64,000 bases of DNA from an uncultured Coriobacteriaceae bacterium (GCA_900550385.1 URRZ01000001.1:27547-91546), one strand, 5' to 3'; shown: positions 50,589-59,923, numbered from the stretch's first letter. Program-made: numbers and translations. Notes: generated by a model from the letters alone, not told the origin.

Positions 50589-52598
50589 CTATAATGCCTG
50601 GTCTGTGCTGCCGTGCGCACCTGCGTTATTCGTTTGACCTCGGCGCTTCCATGAGAGCAGCAGCGCCGAATTGATGATCACGACGACCGAGCCGGCGTTG
50701 TGGACGAGCGCTCCGACAACCGGTCCCATGATACCCGTCATCGCAAGGACGATCGCGACGAAGTTGAGCGTCATCGAGAAGGTGAGGTTGAGCCTGATCG
50801 TCGTGAGCATGCGTTTCGAAAGCGCGAGCAAGTGCGGCAGCGACGCGATGTCGTCGCGGACGAGGGCGATGTCGGCGGCGTCGACGGCGATGTCGCTTCC
50901 CGTCTGCCCCATCGCGATGCCCACCGTCGCTCGTTTGAGGGCGGGAGCATCGTTGACTCCGTCGCCCACCATGCAGACGGGCTGTCCCGACATCTCGTAA
51001 TCCTCGATGGCGAGTAGCTTGTCTTCGGGCAGGCAGTCTGAGCGCACCTCCTCTATGCCCGCCGTCTTTGCAATGTGCTTCGCCGCTTGGGCGTGATCTC
51101 CGGTGAGCAGAACCGGATCGAACGAGATCTCCTTGATCGATCGGATGGCTGCCTGCGCCGTCGGGCGGACCGTGTCGGCGAGCGCGACGAACCCGGCGCA
51201 TGTGCCCTCGATCGCCACGAGCACGACGGTGCATCCTTCGTCGACGTGCCGTTGCGCGGCTTGATTCGCGCTGTCTGCTCCGTGCGCGCCGATCTCGAGC
51301 ATCATTTCCAAATTGCCCGCTGCGATGCGCCTGCCATCGACTATGGCGGCCACTCCGCGCCCGGGCGTCATCTCGAACCCGCTGACGGAGGGCGGCGCGG
51401 AGCCGTTTTCCTGCTCCTGCGCGCGATGCGCGATCGCCTTGCCGAGCGGATGCTCCGAAAGCCGCTCCGCCGCACCGACGAGCCTGATCAGCTCGTCTGC
51501 GCCGATCGAGCCCCAACTCCCATCGGCGGGTCCGGCGGAAGCCTCGTCATCTTCGGGTCGCGATCCGCCCAGAGTCTCGACGGCCACCACTTTCGGCTTC
51601 CCGAACGTGAGCGTGCCCGTCTTGTCGAACGCGATCTTCTTCACGCCGGCAAGCCGCTCGAGCGCATCGCCCTCGCGCACGAGCACGCCGTATTTCGTCA
51701 CGTTGCCGATGGCGGCCATGATCGCCGTCGGCGTGGCGAGCACGAGTGCGCATGGGCAGAACACGACGAGGATGGTGACCGCGCGGATGACCTCGCCGGT
51801 GACTGCCCAAGTGCCCGCTGCGGCGAGGAGCGCTGTCACGACGATCCACGTCGCCCAACGATCTGCAAGCCGCACGATCTTCGCTTTTCCGGCATCCGCC
51901 GATTTCACCAATTCGATCATGCGCGCGATGGAGCTGTCCGCGCCGGCGCGTGTCGCGCGCATCTCGAATGCTCCGAACTGGTTGACGGTGCCGCTGCGCA
52001 CCTCGTCTCCGGACGCTTTGTCGACCGGCAGCGACTCGCCGGTCATGACGGATTCGTCGATGGAGGTTTGGCCTGCGGTGATGACGCCGTCTGCCGGCAC
52101 CGTTTCACCCGGGAGCACGCGCAGGACGTCGTTTTCGCGCACATCGTCGGCGGGGATCGTCTCTTCGCCGACGGCGGTGACGCGCCTTGCTGTGCGCGGG
52201 GTGAGATCGACGAGCTTCTCGATGCCGGAGCGCGCCTTGGCGACGGTGAGATCTTCGAGCAGCGCTCCGAGCTGCATGATGACGGCGACCTCGCCGGCTG
52301 CGAAGTACTCGCCGATGATGAGCGAGGCGACGAGCGCGAGCGACACGAGCACGTCGGCTTTGATGTCGAACTCGGTCGTCAGCCCGATGAAGGCTTCGAT
52401 GATGATGGGCGCGCCGCAGAGCACGACGGCTATCCAGGCGGGGTTGAAGGGGAGGGAATCCGGCGCGAAGAAGCTCACCACGAGCGCGATGGCAGAAACG
52501 ACGAGGAACGAGATCTCGCGTTTCGTGCCGCCCCACTCCAGTGCCGCCTCAAGCCCTTTGATCAACGTGCTGTCCGCGCTGACGATGCCTTTTTCCAT
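50589..52598 (-). CDS. P1B-type heavy-metal-translocating ATPase
   Basis: A 669-residue cation pump lacking an N-terminal metal-binding domain. Metal-site motif CPC in VVFCPCALVLATP (about residue 275), phosphorylation motif DKTGTLTFGKP, TGES, SEHPLG (the HP motif) and GDGVNDAP are present. CPC pumps move Cu, Ag, Zn, Cd or Co; no adjacent regulator narrows this. Start 52598 (MEKGIVSADS) has AAAGG before it. The 26-residue membrane-peptide gene lies immediately upstream on the same strand. Confidence 0.92.
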   Translation of the reverse strand: MEKGIVSADSTLIKGLEAALEWGGTKREISFLVVSAIALVVSFFAPDSLPFNPAWIAVVLCGAPIIIEAFIGLTTEFDIKADVLVSLALVASLIIGEYFAAGEVAVIMQLGALLEDLTVAKARSGIEKLVDLTPRTARRVTAVGEETIPADDVRENDVLRVLPGETVPADGVITAGQTSIDESVMTGESLPVDKASGDEVRSGTVNQFGAFEMRATRAGADSSIARMIELVKSADAGKAKIVRLADRWATWIVVTALLAAAGTWAVTGEVIRAVTILVVFCPCALVLATPTAIMAAIGNVTKYGVLVREGDALERLAGVKKIAFDKTGTLTFGKPKVVAVETLGGSRPEDDEASAGPADGSWGSIGADELIRLVGAAERLSEHPLGKAIAHRAQEQENGSAPPSVSGFEMTPGRGVAAIVDGRRIAAGNLEMMLEIGAHGADSANQAAQRHVDEGCTVVLVAIEGTCAGFVALADTVRPTAQAAIRSIKEISFDPVLLTGDHAQAAKHIAKTAGIEEVRSDCLPEDKLLAIEDYEMSGQPVCMVGDGVNDAPALKRATVGIAMGQTGSDIAVDAADIALVRDDIASLPHLLALSKRMLTTIRLNLTFSMTLNFVAIVLAMTGIMGPVVGALVHNAGSVVVIINSALLLSWKRRGQTNNAGAHGSTDQAL

Positions 52599-52671
52599 TG
52601 ATCTGCCTTTCTTGATCGACCTGCCGTTCGGATGGAACGGAGTCGAATCCATCCGAAGCCCGAGAAGGCGG

Positions 52672-52752
52672 TTATCTGCGCTTGTAGCCCGTGTATATCG
52701 TCATGATCGCGCAGACGACGCTTGCCCATGCCCAGAAGCGATGCCTCTTCAT
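52672..52752 (-). CDS. 26-residue membrane peptide upstream of the P-type ATPase
   Basis: A short open frame: start MKRHRFWAWASVV, hydrophobic core to MTIYTGYK, end YKRR and a stop at 52672. GGAGGAG ends three bases before the ATG, a strong site. The form (basic start, one helix ending in TIYTGYK-R/H) is one I associate with tiny genes next to metal ATPases in Firmicutes, but the name is uncertain. It is likely a single-pass peptide regulating or stabilising the ATPase. Confidence 0.7.
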   Translation of the reverse strand: MKRHRFWAWASVVCAIMTIYTGYKRR

Positions 52753-52862
52753 GTTCTCCTCCAAAGTTTGACACGGTTGACAAAACTGCTACCCCGCATT
52801 ATCTTGCATAAAGTTTGCCATATGCAACAAAAAGTTTGCCAACGAGGAGAAAGGGCGGTGCC
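52753..52862. promoter_or_regulatory. divergent control region of the metal ATPase genes
   Basis: This 110-bp gap between divergent genes contains the element AAAGTTTG three times: at about 52762, 52807 and 52831, the last two followed by CCA. GGTTGACAAAACT lies between. Regularly repeated sites in a divergent promoter suggest a shared regulator; the regulator gene is not identified. Confidence 0.45.
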
Positions 52863-53153
52863 ATGAAGGACGGAACGCGGAACGGTTTGCTGGTGGGGGC
52901 GGGCTTTCTTCTGGGGACGATCGGCATCAAAGCGCTGACGAGCCCTGCGGCAAGGCGCTGCTACGTCCAGGGAGTCGCCTACGGACTGCGTGCGAGGGAC
53001 AGCTACTCGAGCATCGTCGAGGAGGCCAAGGCGCAGGTCGACGACATCGTCGCGGAGGCAGGCTACCTTAACGACGTCCAATCCTCTGAGCGTCGGGAAT
53101 GCGAGGCGTCCTCGAAGGGCGCAGCCGGCGCGGTTTCGGAATCCGAGAAATAG
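52863..53153 (+). CDS. DUF6110-like small protein
   Basis: A 96-residue protein with an N-terminal helix (NGLLVGAGFLLGTIGIKALTS), CYVQGVAYGLRARD and a charged helical tail with Glu/Asp pairs. The pattern matches small proteins placed before metal P-type ATPases (DUF6110) as I remember them. Start 52863 (MKDGTRNG) is preceded by a purine-rich AAAGGGCGG; a longer frame starts at 52815. The ATPase gene follows 7 bases later, so they are one operon. Confidence 0.7.
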   Translation: MKDGTRNGLLVGAGFLLGTIGIKALTSPAARRCYVQGVAYGLRARDSYSSIVEEAKAQVDDIVAEAGYLNDVQSSERRECEASSKGAAGAVSESEK

Positions 53154-53160
53154 CGGCGCG

Positions 53161-55242
53161 ATGGACTTCTCGATCGAGCATGAGATCCCCGGCCGGATGC
53201 GCATCAGGCTTGTCGGACCGGTTCCCGACGAGGGTCTCGATGCGTTCTCGGCGGTGCTCGAAGAGGTTCCCCATGTGGAGAAAGCGATCGTGTATCCCCG
53301 TATCGGGTCGGCTGCTGTGCGCTATCGCAACGTCGACGGCGCGCGCGATGAGGTGGCAAGAAGCCTTTCCCTCATCGATCCCCGTGCGATCGATGAGGCT
53401 CGTTCGCGTTGCGCCGTATCGACGGCGCCGCGTGCCCACGCGCTGATGCTCGACCTCGCGGCACTCGTCGGATTCCACTTCGCGCGCAGGCTCTTCGCGC
53501 CGCCTCCCCTCCGGGCCGTCTGGGCAGTATGGCGCTACCGCCGTTTCCTCAAGGAGGCGCTGCGTTCCCTCTGCCGCTCACGTCTCGGCGTCCCGGTGCT
53601 CGATGCGGCGGCGATCGGGGTGTCGTTTCTCAAGCGTGATCCCAAAACGGCGAGCGAGACGATGTTTCTGCTCGATATCGGGGAGACGCTCGAGGACTAC
53701 ACGCGGGCGCGTTCGGAAAACGAGCTCATCCACTCGCTGCTCGCCGTTCCCGAGACCGCGCAGAGGATCGAGGGCGGACGGGAAGTGCGCGTCAGCTCGA
53801 CGGAGTTGACGGCAGGCGATCTTGTGGTCGTGCGCACCGGCATGCCCGTCTGCGTCGACGGCGTGGTCGAGCACGGCGTCGCGATGGTGAACCAGTCGAC
53901 GCTCACCGGCGAGCCGCTCGCCGTCGAACGCTCGATCGGCGACGATGTGTTCGCAGGCACCGCCGTCGAGGAAGGCGAGATATTCGTGCGCGTGAAGTCG
54001 AGCGCGAGAGACACCAAGCTGCGCTCGATCGTGGCGCTCGTGGAACTGTCCGAATCGCTCAAAGCCGGCGCCCAGACGCGTCGCGAGCGATTGGCGGACG
54101 CTATCGTCCCGTGGAATTTCCTGCTCGCCGGGGTGGTTGCCCTCACTACGAGAAGCCTCGCCAAAACGTCGGCGGCGCTCATGGTCGACTATTCCTGCGC
54201 GCTCAAGCTCACTGGATCGATCGCCGTGCTTTCCGCCATGAGCCAAAGCGCGAAGGCGGGGTTCACCGTGAAGGGATCCCGCTGCTTCGAGGAATTCGCT
54301 GCGGCGGACACGATCGTGTTCGACAAGACGGGAACGCTCACCGAGGCAACGCCTCAGGTCGCATGCGTTATAGCGCTCGACGGGTGGAATCGCGGGCAGA
54401 TCCTGCGGCTCGCCGCATGCCTTGAAGAGCATTTTCCGCACCCCGTCGCCCGCGCCGTCGTCCGCGCGGCAGCGGAGCGCAATCTCAAGCACCGCGAGCG
54501 ACATGCGGAAGTGGAGTATATCGTCGCGCACGGCATCGCCTCATCGCTCGACGGCAAGCGCGTCGTCATCGGCAGCGAGCATTTCGTCATCGGGGACGAG
54601 GGCGTTTCCATCAGCGACATCCAGCGCGCGAAGATCGATGCGGAGGCGGGGAGCCTCTCGGTCCTGTATCTGGCGGTCGACGGAAAGCTCGTGGGCGCCA
54701 TCGGCATCGAGGATCCGCTCAAGCCCGATGCGGCGGAAAGCATCGCCCGGCTGCGAGAGCTTGGGTTCGAGCATGTCGTCATGCTCACGGGCGACAACGA
54801 ACGTGCCGCCGCGCGCATAGCGGGCGAAGCGGGCATCGACGAGTACGAGGCGAATCTCCTTCCGGAGCAGAAGCACGCCTATGTGGAGCGGCTCGTCTCG
54901 CGGGGGAGGCGCGTCGTCATGGTGGGCGACGACGTGAACGATTCTCCGGCGCTCTCCGCCGCTAACGTCGGCGTGGCGATGGCGACAGGAACGGCGATCG
55001 CGAAGGAGGTCGCCGACATCACGCTTTCCGACGGGGATGTGGCCTCGCTCGTATCGCTGAGGAAGCTGTCGAGGAGTCTCATGCGCCGGCTCGACGCATC
55101 GTTCGCGCAGGTGATCGCCGTCAATTCCGCGCTACTGGCGGGCGGTGTCACGGGGGTCGTGACCCCGCAGGCGTCTTCGCTTCTTCATAACGCCTCGACG
55201 GTTGCTTTGAGCTTGAGGAGCTCGGTTCCCTACCGCGTTTAG
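53161..55242 (+). CDS. P-type metal ATPase with SCA in place of CPC
   Basis: A 693-residue pump. Residues 1-80 form an HMA-2-like domain (SIEHEIPGRMRIRLVG) without a CxxC. Two or more helices follow, then TGEPLAV (TGES-like), the metal helix MVDYSCALKLTGSIAV carrying SCA, not CPC, DKTGTLTEATPQ, HPVARAV and GDDVNDSPAL. The Asn/Ser-rich SCA-type site resembles Mn- or CtpC-like transporters but the ion is not determined. Only 7 bases follow the DUF6110-like gene. Its stop overlaps the convergent AraC stop by 4 bases. Confidence 0.88.
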   Translation: MDFSIEHEIPGRMRIRLVGPVPDEGLDAFSAVLEEVPHVEKAIVYPRIGSAAVRYRNVDGARDEVARSLSLIDPRAIDEARSRCAVSTAPRAHALMLDLAALVGFHFARRLFAPPPLRAVWAVWRYRRFLKEALRSLCRSRLGVPVLDAAAIGVSFLKRDPKTASETMFLLDIGETLEDYTRARSENELIHSLLAVPETAQRIEGGREVRVSSTELTAGDLVVVRTGMPVCVDGVVEHGVAMVNQSTLTGEPLAVERSIGDDVFAGTAVEEGEIFVRVKSSARDTKLRSIVALVELSESLKAGAQTRRERLADAIVPWNFLLAGVVALTTRSLAKTSAALMVDYSCALKLTGSIAVLSAMSQSAKAGFTVKGSRCFEEFAAADTIVFDKTGTLTEATPQVACVIALDGWNRGQILRLAACLEEHFPHPVARAVVRAAAERNLKHRERHAEVEYIVAHGIASSLDGKRVVIGSEHFVIGDEGVSISDIQRAKIDAEAGSLSVLYLAVDGKLVGAIGIEDPLKPDAAESIARLRELGFEHVVMLTGDNERAAARIAGEAGIDEYEANLLPEQKHAYVERLVSRGRRVVMVGDDVNDSPALSAANVGVAMATGTAIAKEVADITLSDGDVASLVSLRKLSRSLMRRLDASFAQVIAVNSALLAGGVTGVVTPQASSLLHNASTVALSLRSSVPYRV

Positions 55243-56198
55243 CTGTGCTGCCACTGCGTGGGGGAGCATCCGAATTCGCGGCGGAACGCCGCATCGAACG
55301 AGGATGAGCGGGCGTAACCGACCTTCTGCGCCACCTCGGCGACGTTCATGCCTTCGTCTTCGATCAGCTGGCATGCTGCCTGCATTCGCTTTTCTCGTAT
55401 GCGTTCGGCCACGCCTTTTCCGCAAACGCGCCGGAACGCCTCGCAGAGCTTCGAGCGGCTTACGTACAGCTCGGCAGCGATTGCCCGTGCGGTGAGGGGT
55501 TCGGCGAGGCGCGCCGAGATGACTGCTTCCGCTCGCTCGACAAGCGCCCTATCCGCCTGCCTTGCCTGCGCGCCCGCTGCAGTGCCGGAACGCGCCAGGA
55601 GTGCGGTGAGCGCTTCGAGCGCCTTGGCGTGGAAGTACGGCGCGGCTCCGGGGAGGGCGGCGCGCTCAGGCGAGAACGCACGCAGGATGAGCCTCATCTC
55701 AGGGGGAGGGCTGACGGGGTCGAACGACCGCATCGTCTTGTTTGCGTCCTCGAAGTCGCCGGGGAATGTCTTCGCCAGCCTATCGAAATAATCGGGCGTG
55801 TAGGTGACGCTCGTCGACTCGAAAAGGATGCCCGCCTCCATGAGGCAGCGTGTCGTGCCGCCCGTCTGCGAGAACGCCGCGAGGTTCTCCGTTTCCGCGG
55901 GAGCGCTCGGTTCGGCTCCCGGCAGCGAGAGGAACGTTGCGCGCGAACCCGAGAAGATGCAGGAGAAGTCCGTCGGCCGCTCCTCGAGCACGAGGGGCTT
56001 TTTGAGGCGCAGGGAGTGCATGCTCACGAGGCAGTCGTCGCCGAGCGGGGCGGTCCAGAGGAACCCCTCGCCGAGCGATTTCGGCAGCGTGCCGTACAGC
56101 CCGCAGCGGATGGGCTCCATGCGTAAGGAGAGCTGCTCCACCTGCGGTTCGACGAACGTCCGCAGATGCTGCGGCATGCCCGATCGCAGCGCGTCCAT
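55239..56198 (-). CDS. AraC-family regulator (copy 2)
   Basis: A 319-residue protein. C-terminal HTHs are LTARAIAAELYVSRSKLCEAF and VAEVAQKVGYARSSSFDAAFRREFGCSPTQWQ. The N-terminal sensor differs from that of the first AraC copy. GAGGAGG lies five bases before the ATG. It is divergent from the second ABC pair with a palindrome between, so it probably controls it. Its stop overlaps that of the P-type ATPase by four bases. Confidence 0.88.
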   Translation of the reverse strand: MDALRSGMPQHLRTFVEPQVEQLSLRMEPIRCGLYGTLPKSLGEGFLWTAPLGDDCLVSMHSLRLKKPLVLEERPTDFSCIFSGSRATFLSLPGAEPSAPAETENLAAFSQTGGTTRCLMEAGILFESTSVTYTPDYFDRLAKTFPGDFEDANKTMRSFDPVSPPPEMRLILRAFSPERAALPGAAPYFHAKALEALTALLARSGTAAGAQARQADRALVERAEAVISARLAEPLTARAIAAELYVSRSKLCEAFRRVCGKGVAERIREKRMQAACQLIEDEGMNVAEVAQKVGYARSSSFDAAFRREFGCSPTQWQHS

Positions 56199-56290
56199 GC
56201 AGGCCTCCTCTCCGGCTTGGGTTTCGAGATCGTCCCGGCTCGTTTCGAGAGCGTCCCCGGTTTCCGCATCGGGGGTGGGCTCCCTGAGCG

Positions 56291-56319
56291 CAATGATAAG
56301 TTAACTATATATAACTATC
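56291..56319 (+). promoter_or_regulatory. palindromic promoter region of the second ABC pair
   Basis: Within 56291-56319, AGTTA (56299-56303) and TAACT (56312-56316) flank TATATA; the palindrome extends as GATAaGTTA...TAACTATC. AT-rich, 60 bases before the start at 56378. Confidence 0.45.
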
Positions 56320-56377
56320 AAGCGCGCTCTCGCCGACGCGGCGTGGGGCGACGCGGTTTCTCGGATCGGAGGCTTTC

Positions 56378-58186
56378 ATGGAACAGAGAGGGGATGCGTC
56401 CCCGCGCAAGCGCGGCGCCGTCGCGCGGCTGCTCGATTTCGCCGGGCCGCGCAAGGCGCTCACGTATCTGGGTTGCGTGCTCTCGGCGCTCTCGATGGTC
56501 GTGGGGTTCGGCCCGTATGTGTGCATCTGGTTGGTGGCTCGCGACCTCATCGCGGTCGCGCCCGACTGGAGCGCGGCCGCGGGCATCGCTGCCTACGGGT
56601 GGTGGGCGCTCGGCTTTTCGGCGGCGTCCATCCTGCTGTACTTCGCGGGACTCATGTGCACGCACCTGGCGGCGTTCCGCTGCGCGGCGAACATGCGCAA
56701 GCAGGCGACCGAGCATCTGATGCGTGCGTCGCTCGGCTACTTCGACACGCATGCCTCGGGCGCGCTGCGGCGCGTGGTTGACGGCTGCGCGGCGGAGACG
56801 GAAGGGCTGCTCGCGCATAAGCTGCCCGACACGGCGGGTTCTGTCGCCATGATCGTCGGCATGCTCGCGCTGTTCTTCGCGTTCGACTGGCGACTCGGGC
56901 TTGCGTGCCTGGTTCCTGTCGTCCTCTCGCTTGCCTGCATGTTCTACATGATGGGCGGGCGCGGCATGGACTTCATGACGAAGTACATGGAGTCGCTCGT
57001 CAAGATGAACAAGACGGGCACCGAGTACGTGCGCGGCATCCCCGTGGTGAAGGTGTTCCAGCAGACGGTCTATTCCTTCAAGGCGTTCCATGACGCCATC
57101 GAGGAGTTCACGCGGCTTGCGCAGGATTACGCCGTCAAGTGGTGCCAGACGCCGCAGTCGCTCTCGCTCACTGTCATCAACGGCGTGGCGGTGTTCCTGG
57201 TGCCCGTCGCCATACTGCTGGCGCCCGGCGAAGGCGGTTTCGGGACGTTCCTGGCGAACTTCGCGTTCTATGCCATCTTCTCGGCGGTCATCCCCACGGC
57301 CATGACGCGCGTGATGTTCATGTCCGAGGCGTTCCAGTCCGCCGCCGACGCCGTGTCGCGCGTCGAGGAGGTGCTCGCGGCTCCCGTGATCGAGGCGCCG
57401 GCGAACCCGAAGGCGCCCAAGGGCAACTCCATCGCGTTCGAGGACGTGAGCTTCACCTATGAGGGAGCTGAGTCGCCCGCGCTCAGCCACGTGAGCTTCG
57501 AGGTGCCCGCGGGCTCCACGGTGGCGCTCGTGGGGCCTTCGGGCGGCGGCAAGACCACGGCGGCGAGCCTCGTGCCGCGGTTCTGGGACGCGGACGGGGG
57601 ACGCGTGCTCTTCGGCGGCGTCGACGTGCGCGACATGGATCCGCACGACCTCATGGATCGCGTGGCGTTCGTGTTCCAGGCGAACCGCCTGTTCAAGCAG
57701 AGCATCCTCGAGAACGTGCGCGCGGCGCGTCCCGATGCGACGCGCGAGGAGGTGCTCGCAGCGCTCCACGCCGCCCAGTGCGACGACATCGTCGAGAAGC
57801 TGACCGACGGCGTCGACACCGTGTACGGTGCGGAGGGCACCCATCTTTCCGGCGGCGAGGTGCAGCGGCTCATGTTGGCACGCGCCATCCTGAAGCGCGC
57901 CGACGTGGTGGTGCTCGACGAGGCGACGGCCTTCGCCGACCCTGAGAACGAGGCCAAGATCCAGCGCGCGTTCTCCGAGCTCGCGCACGGGCGCACCGTG
58001 CTCATGGTGGCGCACCGCCTGTCCACCGTGCGCAACGCAGACCGGATCGTGGTGCTCGACGGCGGACGCGTGGTCGAGCAGGGCACCCACGACGAGCTCG
58101 TGGCGGCCGGCGGCCTGTACGCCCGCATGTGGGCCGACTACGAGCGGGCAATCAACTGGAAGATCACGTCTGAGGAGGTGGCCTAG
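56378..58186 (+). CDS. ABC exporter-fold protein, half A of heterodimer 2
   Basis: A 602-residue paralogue of the gene at 46936: same order of helices, Walker A GPSGGGKTTAASL with Gly for Ser, signature LSGGEVQRLMLARAI, Walker B VVVLDEATAFADPENE. Conserved blocks shared with copy 1 include EYVRGIPVVKVFQQTV. GGAGG lies five bases before the ATG. The partner gene follows without a gap. Regulated by the divergent AraC. Substrate inferred to be a metallophore; direction (import or export) not known. Confidence 0.88.
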   Translation: MEQRGDASPRKRGAVARLLDFAGPRKALTYLGCVLSALSMVVGFGPYVCIWLVARDLIAVAPDWSAAAGIAAYGWWALGFSAASILLYFAGLMCTHLAAFRCAANMRKQATEHLMRASLGYFDTHASGALRRVVDGCAAETEGLLAHKLPDTAGSVAMIVGMLALFFAFDWRLGLACLVPVVLSLACMFYMMGGRGMDFMTKYMESLVKMNKTGTEYVRGIPVVKVFQQTVYSFKAFHDAIEEFTRLAQDYAVKWCQTPQSLSLTVINGVAVFLVPVAILLAPGEGGFGTFLANFAFYAIFSAVIPTAMTRVMFMSEAFQSAADAVSRVEEVLAAPVIEAPANPKAPKGNSIAFEDVSFTYEGAESPALSHVSFEVPAGSTVALVGPSGGGKTTAASLVPRFWDADGGRVLFGGVDVRDMDPHDLMDRVAFVFQANRLFKQSILENVRAARPDATREEVLAALHAAQCDDIVEKLTDGVDTVYGAEGTHLSGGEVQRLMLARAILKRADVVVLDEATAFADPENEAKIQRAFSELAHGRTVLMVAHRLSTVRNADRIVVLDGGRVVEQGTHDELVAAGGLYARMWADYERAINWKITSEEVA

Positions 58187-59923
58187 ATGTCCATCAAAGA
58201 GAAATACGGGCTCACTGACGAGGGCGTGCGCAACGTCAAGCTGGGAGCCGTGTGGACCGCGGTGTCGAACCTTGTGGTGTTCGCGGGCGTGGGCGCGCTC
58301 TTCCTGGCGATGGGCGCGTTCATGGATCACCTGACGGGCGGGGCGGCGCTGCCCGACATTATGCCTTACGCCATCGGGCTCGCGGTGTTCGCAATCGTGC
58401 TGTTCGTTACCGAGTACTTCGCCTACTACTACCAGTACGGCGTCATCTACAAGGAGAGCGGGCGGCTGCGCATCGGGCTTGCGGAGCGCCTGCGGAAGCT
58501 CCCGCTGTCGTTCTTCGGCAGGCGCGACCTGGCGGATCTCACCGAGACCATCATGGGCGACGTGAAGACTATCGAGCACGCCTACAGCCACGTGCTGCCC
58601 GAGCTCTACGGCGCCTACATCATGCTCGGCGTGGCGGCGGTGGGGCTTTTGGCGTTCGACTGGCGGCTGGCCATCGCGGCGCTGTGGAGCGCGCCGGTGG
58701 CGCTCGGGCTGCTGTTCGGCGCGCGGCGGGCGCTCCAGCCCATGATGCACGCCACCCGCATGAGGGGTCTCGCTATCTCCGAGGACATCCAGGAGGCGCT
58801 CGAATGCGTGCGCGAGGTGCGCGCGACCAACCAGGAGGAGCGCTACCTCGAGCACATCCGCGCCGACATCGACGCGGCTGAGCGCCAGGCGGCGAAGTCC
58901 GAGATCGCGTGCGGCGTCTGCGTGAACGGCGCGCAGATCGTGCTGCGGCTGGGCATCGCCACCACCATCCTCGTCGGCTCGATGTTGGTGCTCGACGGGT
59001 CGTGCGGCTTCATGACGCTGTTCTGCTTCCTTTTGGTTGCGTCGCGCATCTACGCCCCGTTCGACCAGTGCCTCATGCTCATCGCGGAGCTGTTCTCGGC
59101 GAAGACCTCGGCCGCCCGCATGAAGGCCTTTTACGACGAGCTGCTGGCGGAAGGCGCGGAGGCCTTCGAGCCGTGCGGACATGACGTGGCCTTCGAGAAT
59201 GTGGGCTTCTCGTACGGCGAGGGCGGGCCGAAGGTGCTCGACGGCGTGACGTTCACCGCCAAGGAAGGTGAGGTCACCGCACTCGTGGGGCCGAGCGGCT
59301 CGGGCAAGTCCACCTGCGCACGGTTGGCGGCGAGGCTGTGGGATGCGACCGAGGGACGCGTGACCGTGGGCGGCGTGGACGTGGCGACGGTGGATCCCGA
59401 GGTGCTGCTGCGCGACTTCTCGGTGGTGTTCCAGGACGTGGTGCTCTTCGACGATACCGTGGCGGGCAACGTTCGGCTGGGCAGGCGCGGGGCGACCGAC
59501 GAGGAGGTGCTCGCCGCCGCGCGTGCCGCGAACTGCGACGGATTCGTTTCCCGCATGCCTGAAGGCTATCAAACGATGGTCGGCGAGAACGGCGCGCGCC
59601 TCTCCGGCGGCGAGCGCCAGCGCATCTCCATCGCTCGGGCCCTTTTGAAGGATGCGCCGGTTGTGCTCTTGGACGAGGCGACGGCATCGCTCGACGTGGA
59701 GAACGAGACCGAGGTGCAAGGCGCACTCAGCCGCCTGCTTGCCGGACGCACGGTGATCGTGATCGCACACCGTATGCGCACCGTCATGGCCGCGGACAAG
59801 GTGGTCGTGCTCGACGGCGGTCGCGTGGCCGAGCAAGGCAGCCCGCAAGAGCTCATGGAGCAAGACGGCCTGTTCGCCCGCATGGTGCGCCTGCAGACCG
59901 AAAGCGCCGAGTGGGCGCTGTGA
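58187..59923 (+). CDS. ABC exporter-fold protein, half B of heterodimer 2
   Basis: A 578-residue partner. Walker A GPSGSGKSTCARLA, signature LSGGERQRISIARAL, Walker B VVLLDEATASLDVENE, ending LQTESAEWAL. The ATG directly follows the upstream stop, with GGAGG eight bases before it. It parallels 48776-50509 throughout. A REP-like repeat and a convergent nucleotidyltransferase gene follow. Confidence 0.88.
   Translation: MSIKEKYGLTDEGVRNVKLGAVWTAVSNLVVFAGVGALFLAMGAFMDHLTGGAALPDIMPYAIGLAVFAIVLFVTEYFAYYYQYGVIYKESGRLRIGLAERLRKLPLSFFGRRDLADLTETIMGDVKTIEHAYSHVLPELYGAYIMLGVAAVGLLAFDWRLAIAALWSAPVALGLLFGARRALQPMMHATRMRGLAISEDIQEALECVREVRATNQEERYLEHIRADIDAAERQAAKSEIACGVCVNGAQIVLRLGIATTILVGSMLVLDGSCGFMTLFCFLLVASRIYAPFDQCLMLIAELFSAKTSAARMKAFYDELLAEGAEAFEPCGHDVAFENVGFSYGEGGPKVLDGVTFTAKEGEVTALVGPSGSGKSTCARLAARLWDATEGRVTVGGVDVATVDPEVLLRDFSVVFQDVVLFDDTVAGNVRLGRRGATDEEVLAAARAANCDGFVSRMPEGYQTMVGENGARLSGGERQRISIARALLKDAPVVLLDEATASLDVENETEVQGALSRLLAGRTVIVIAHRMRTVMAADKVVVLDGGRVAEQGSPQELMEQDGLFARMVRLQTESAEWAL

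Noticed and set aside
46936..59923. C39-peptidase domain in the ABC half-transporters, which would export the GG-leader peptides
   Set aside because: The N-termini go straight into transmembrane helices; no peptidase Cys/His motif is present in any of the four proteins.
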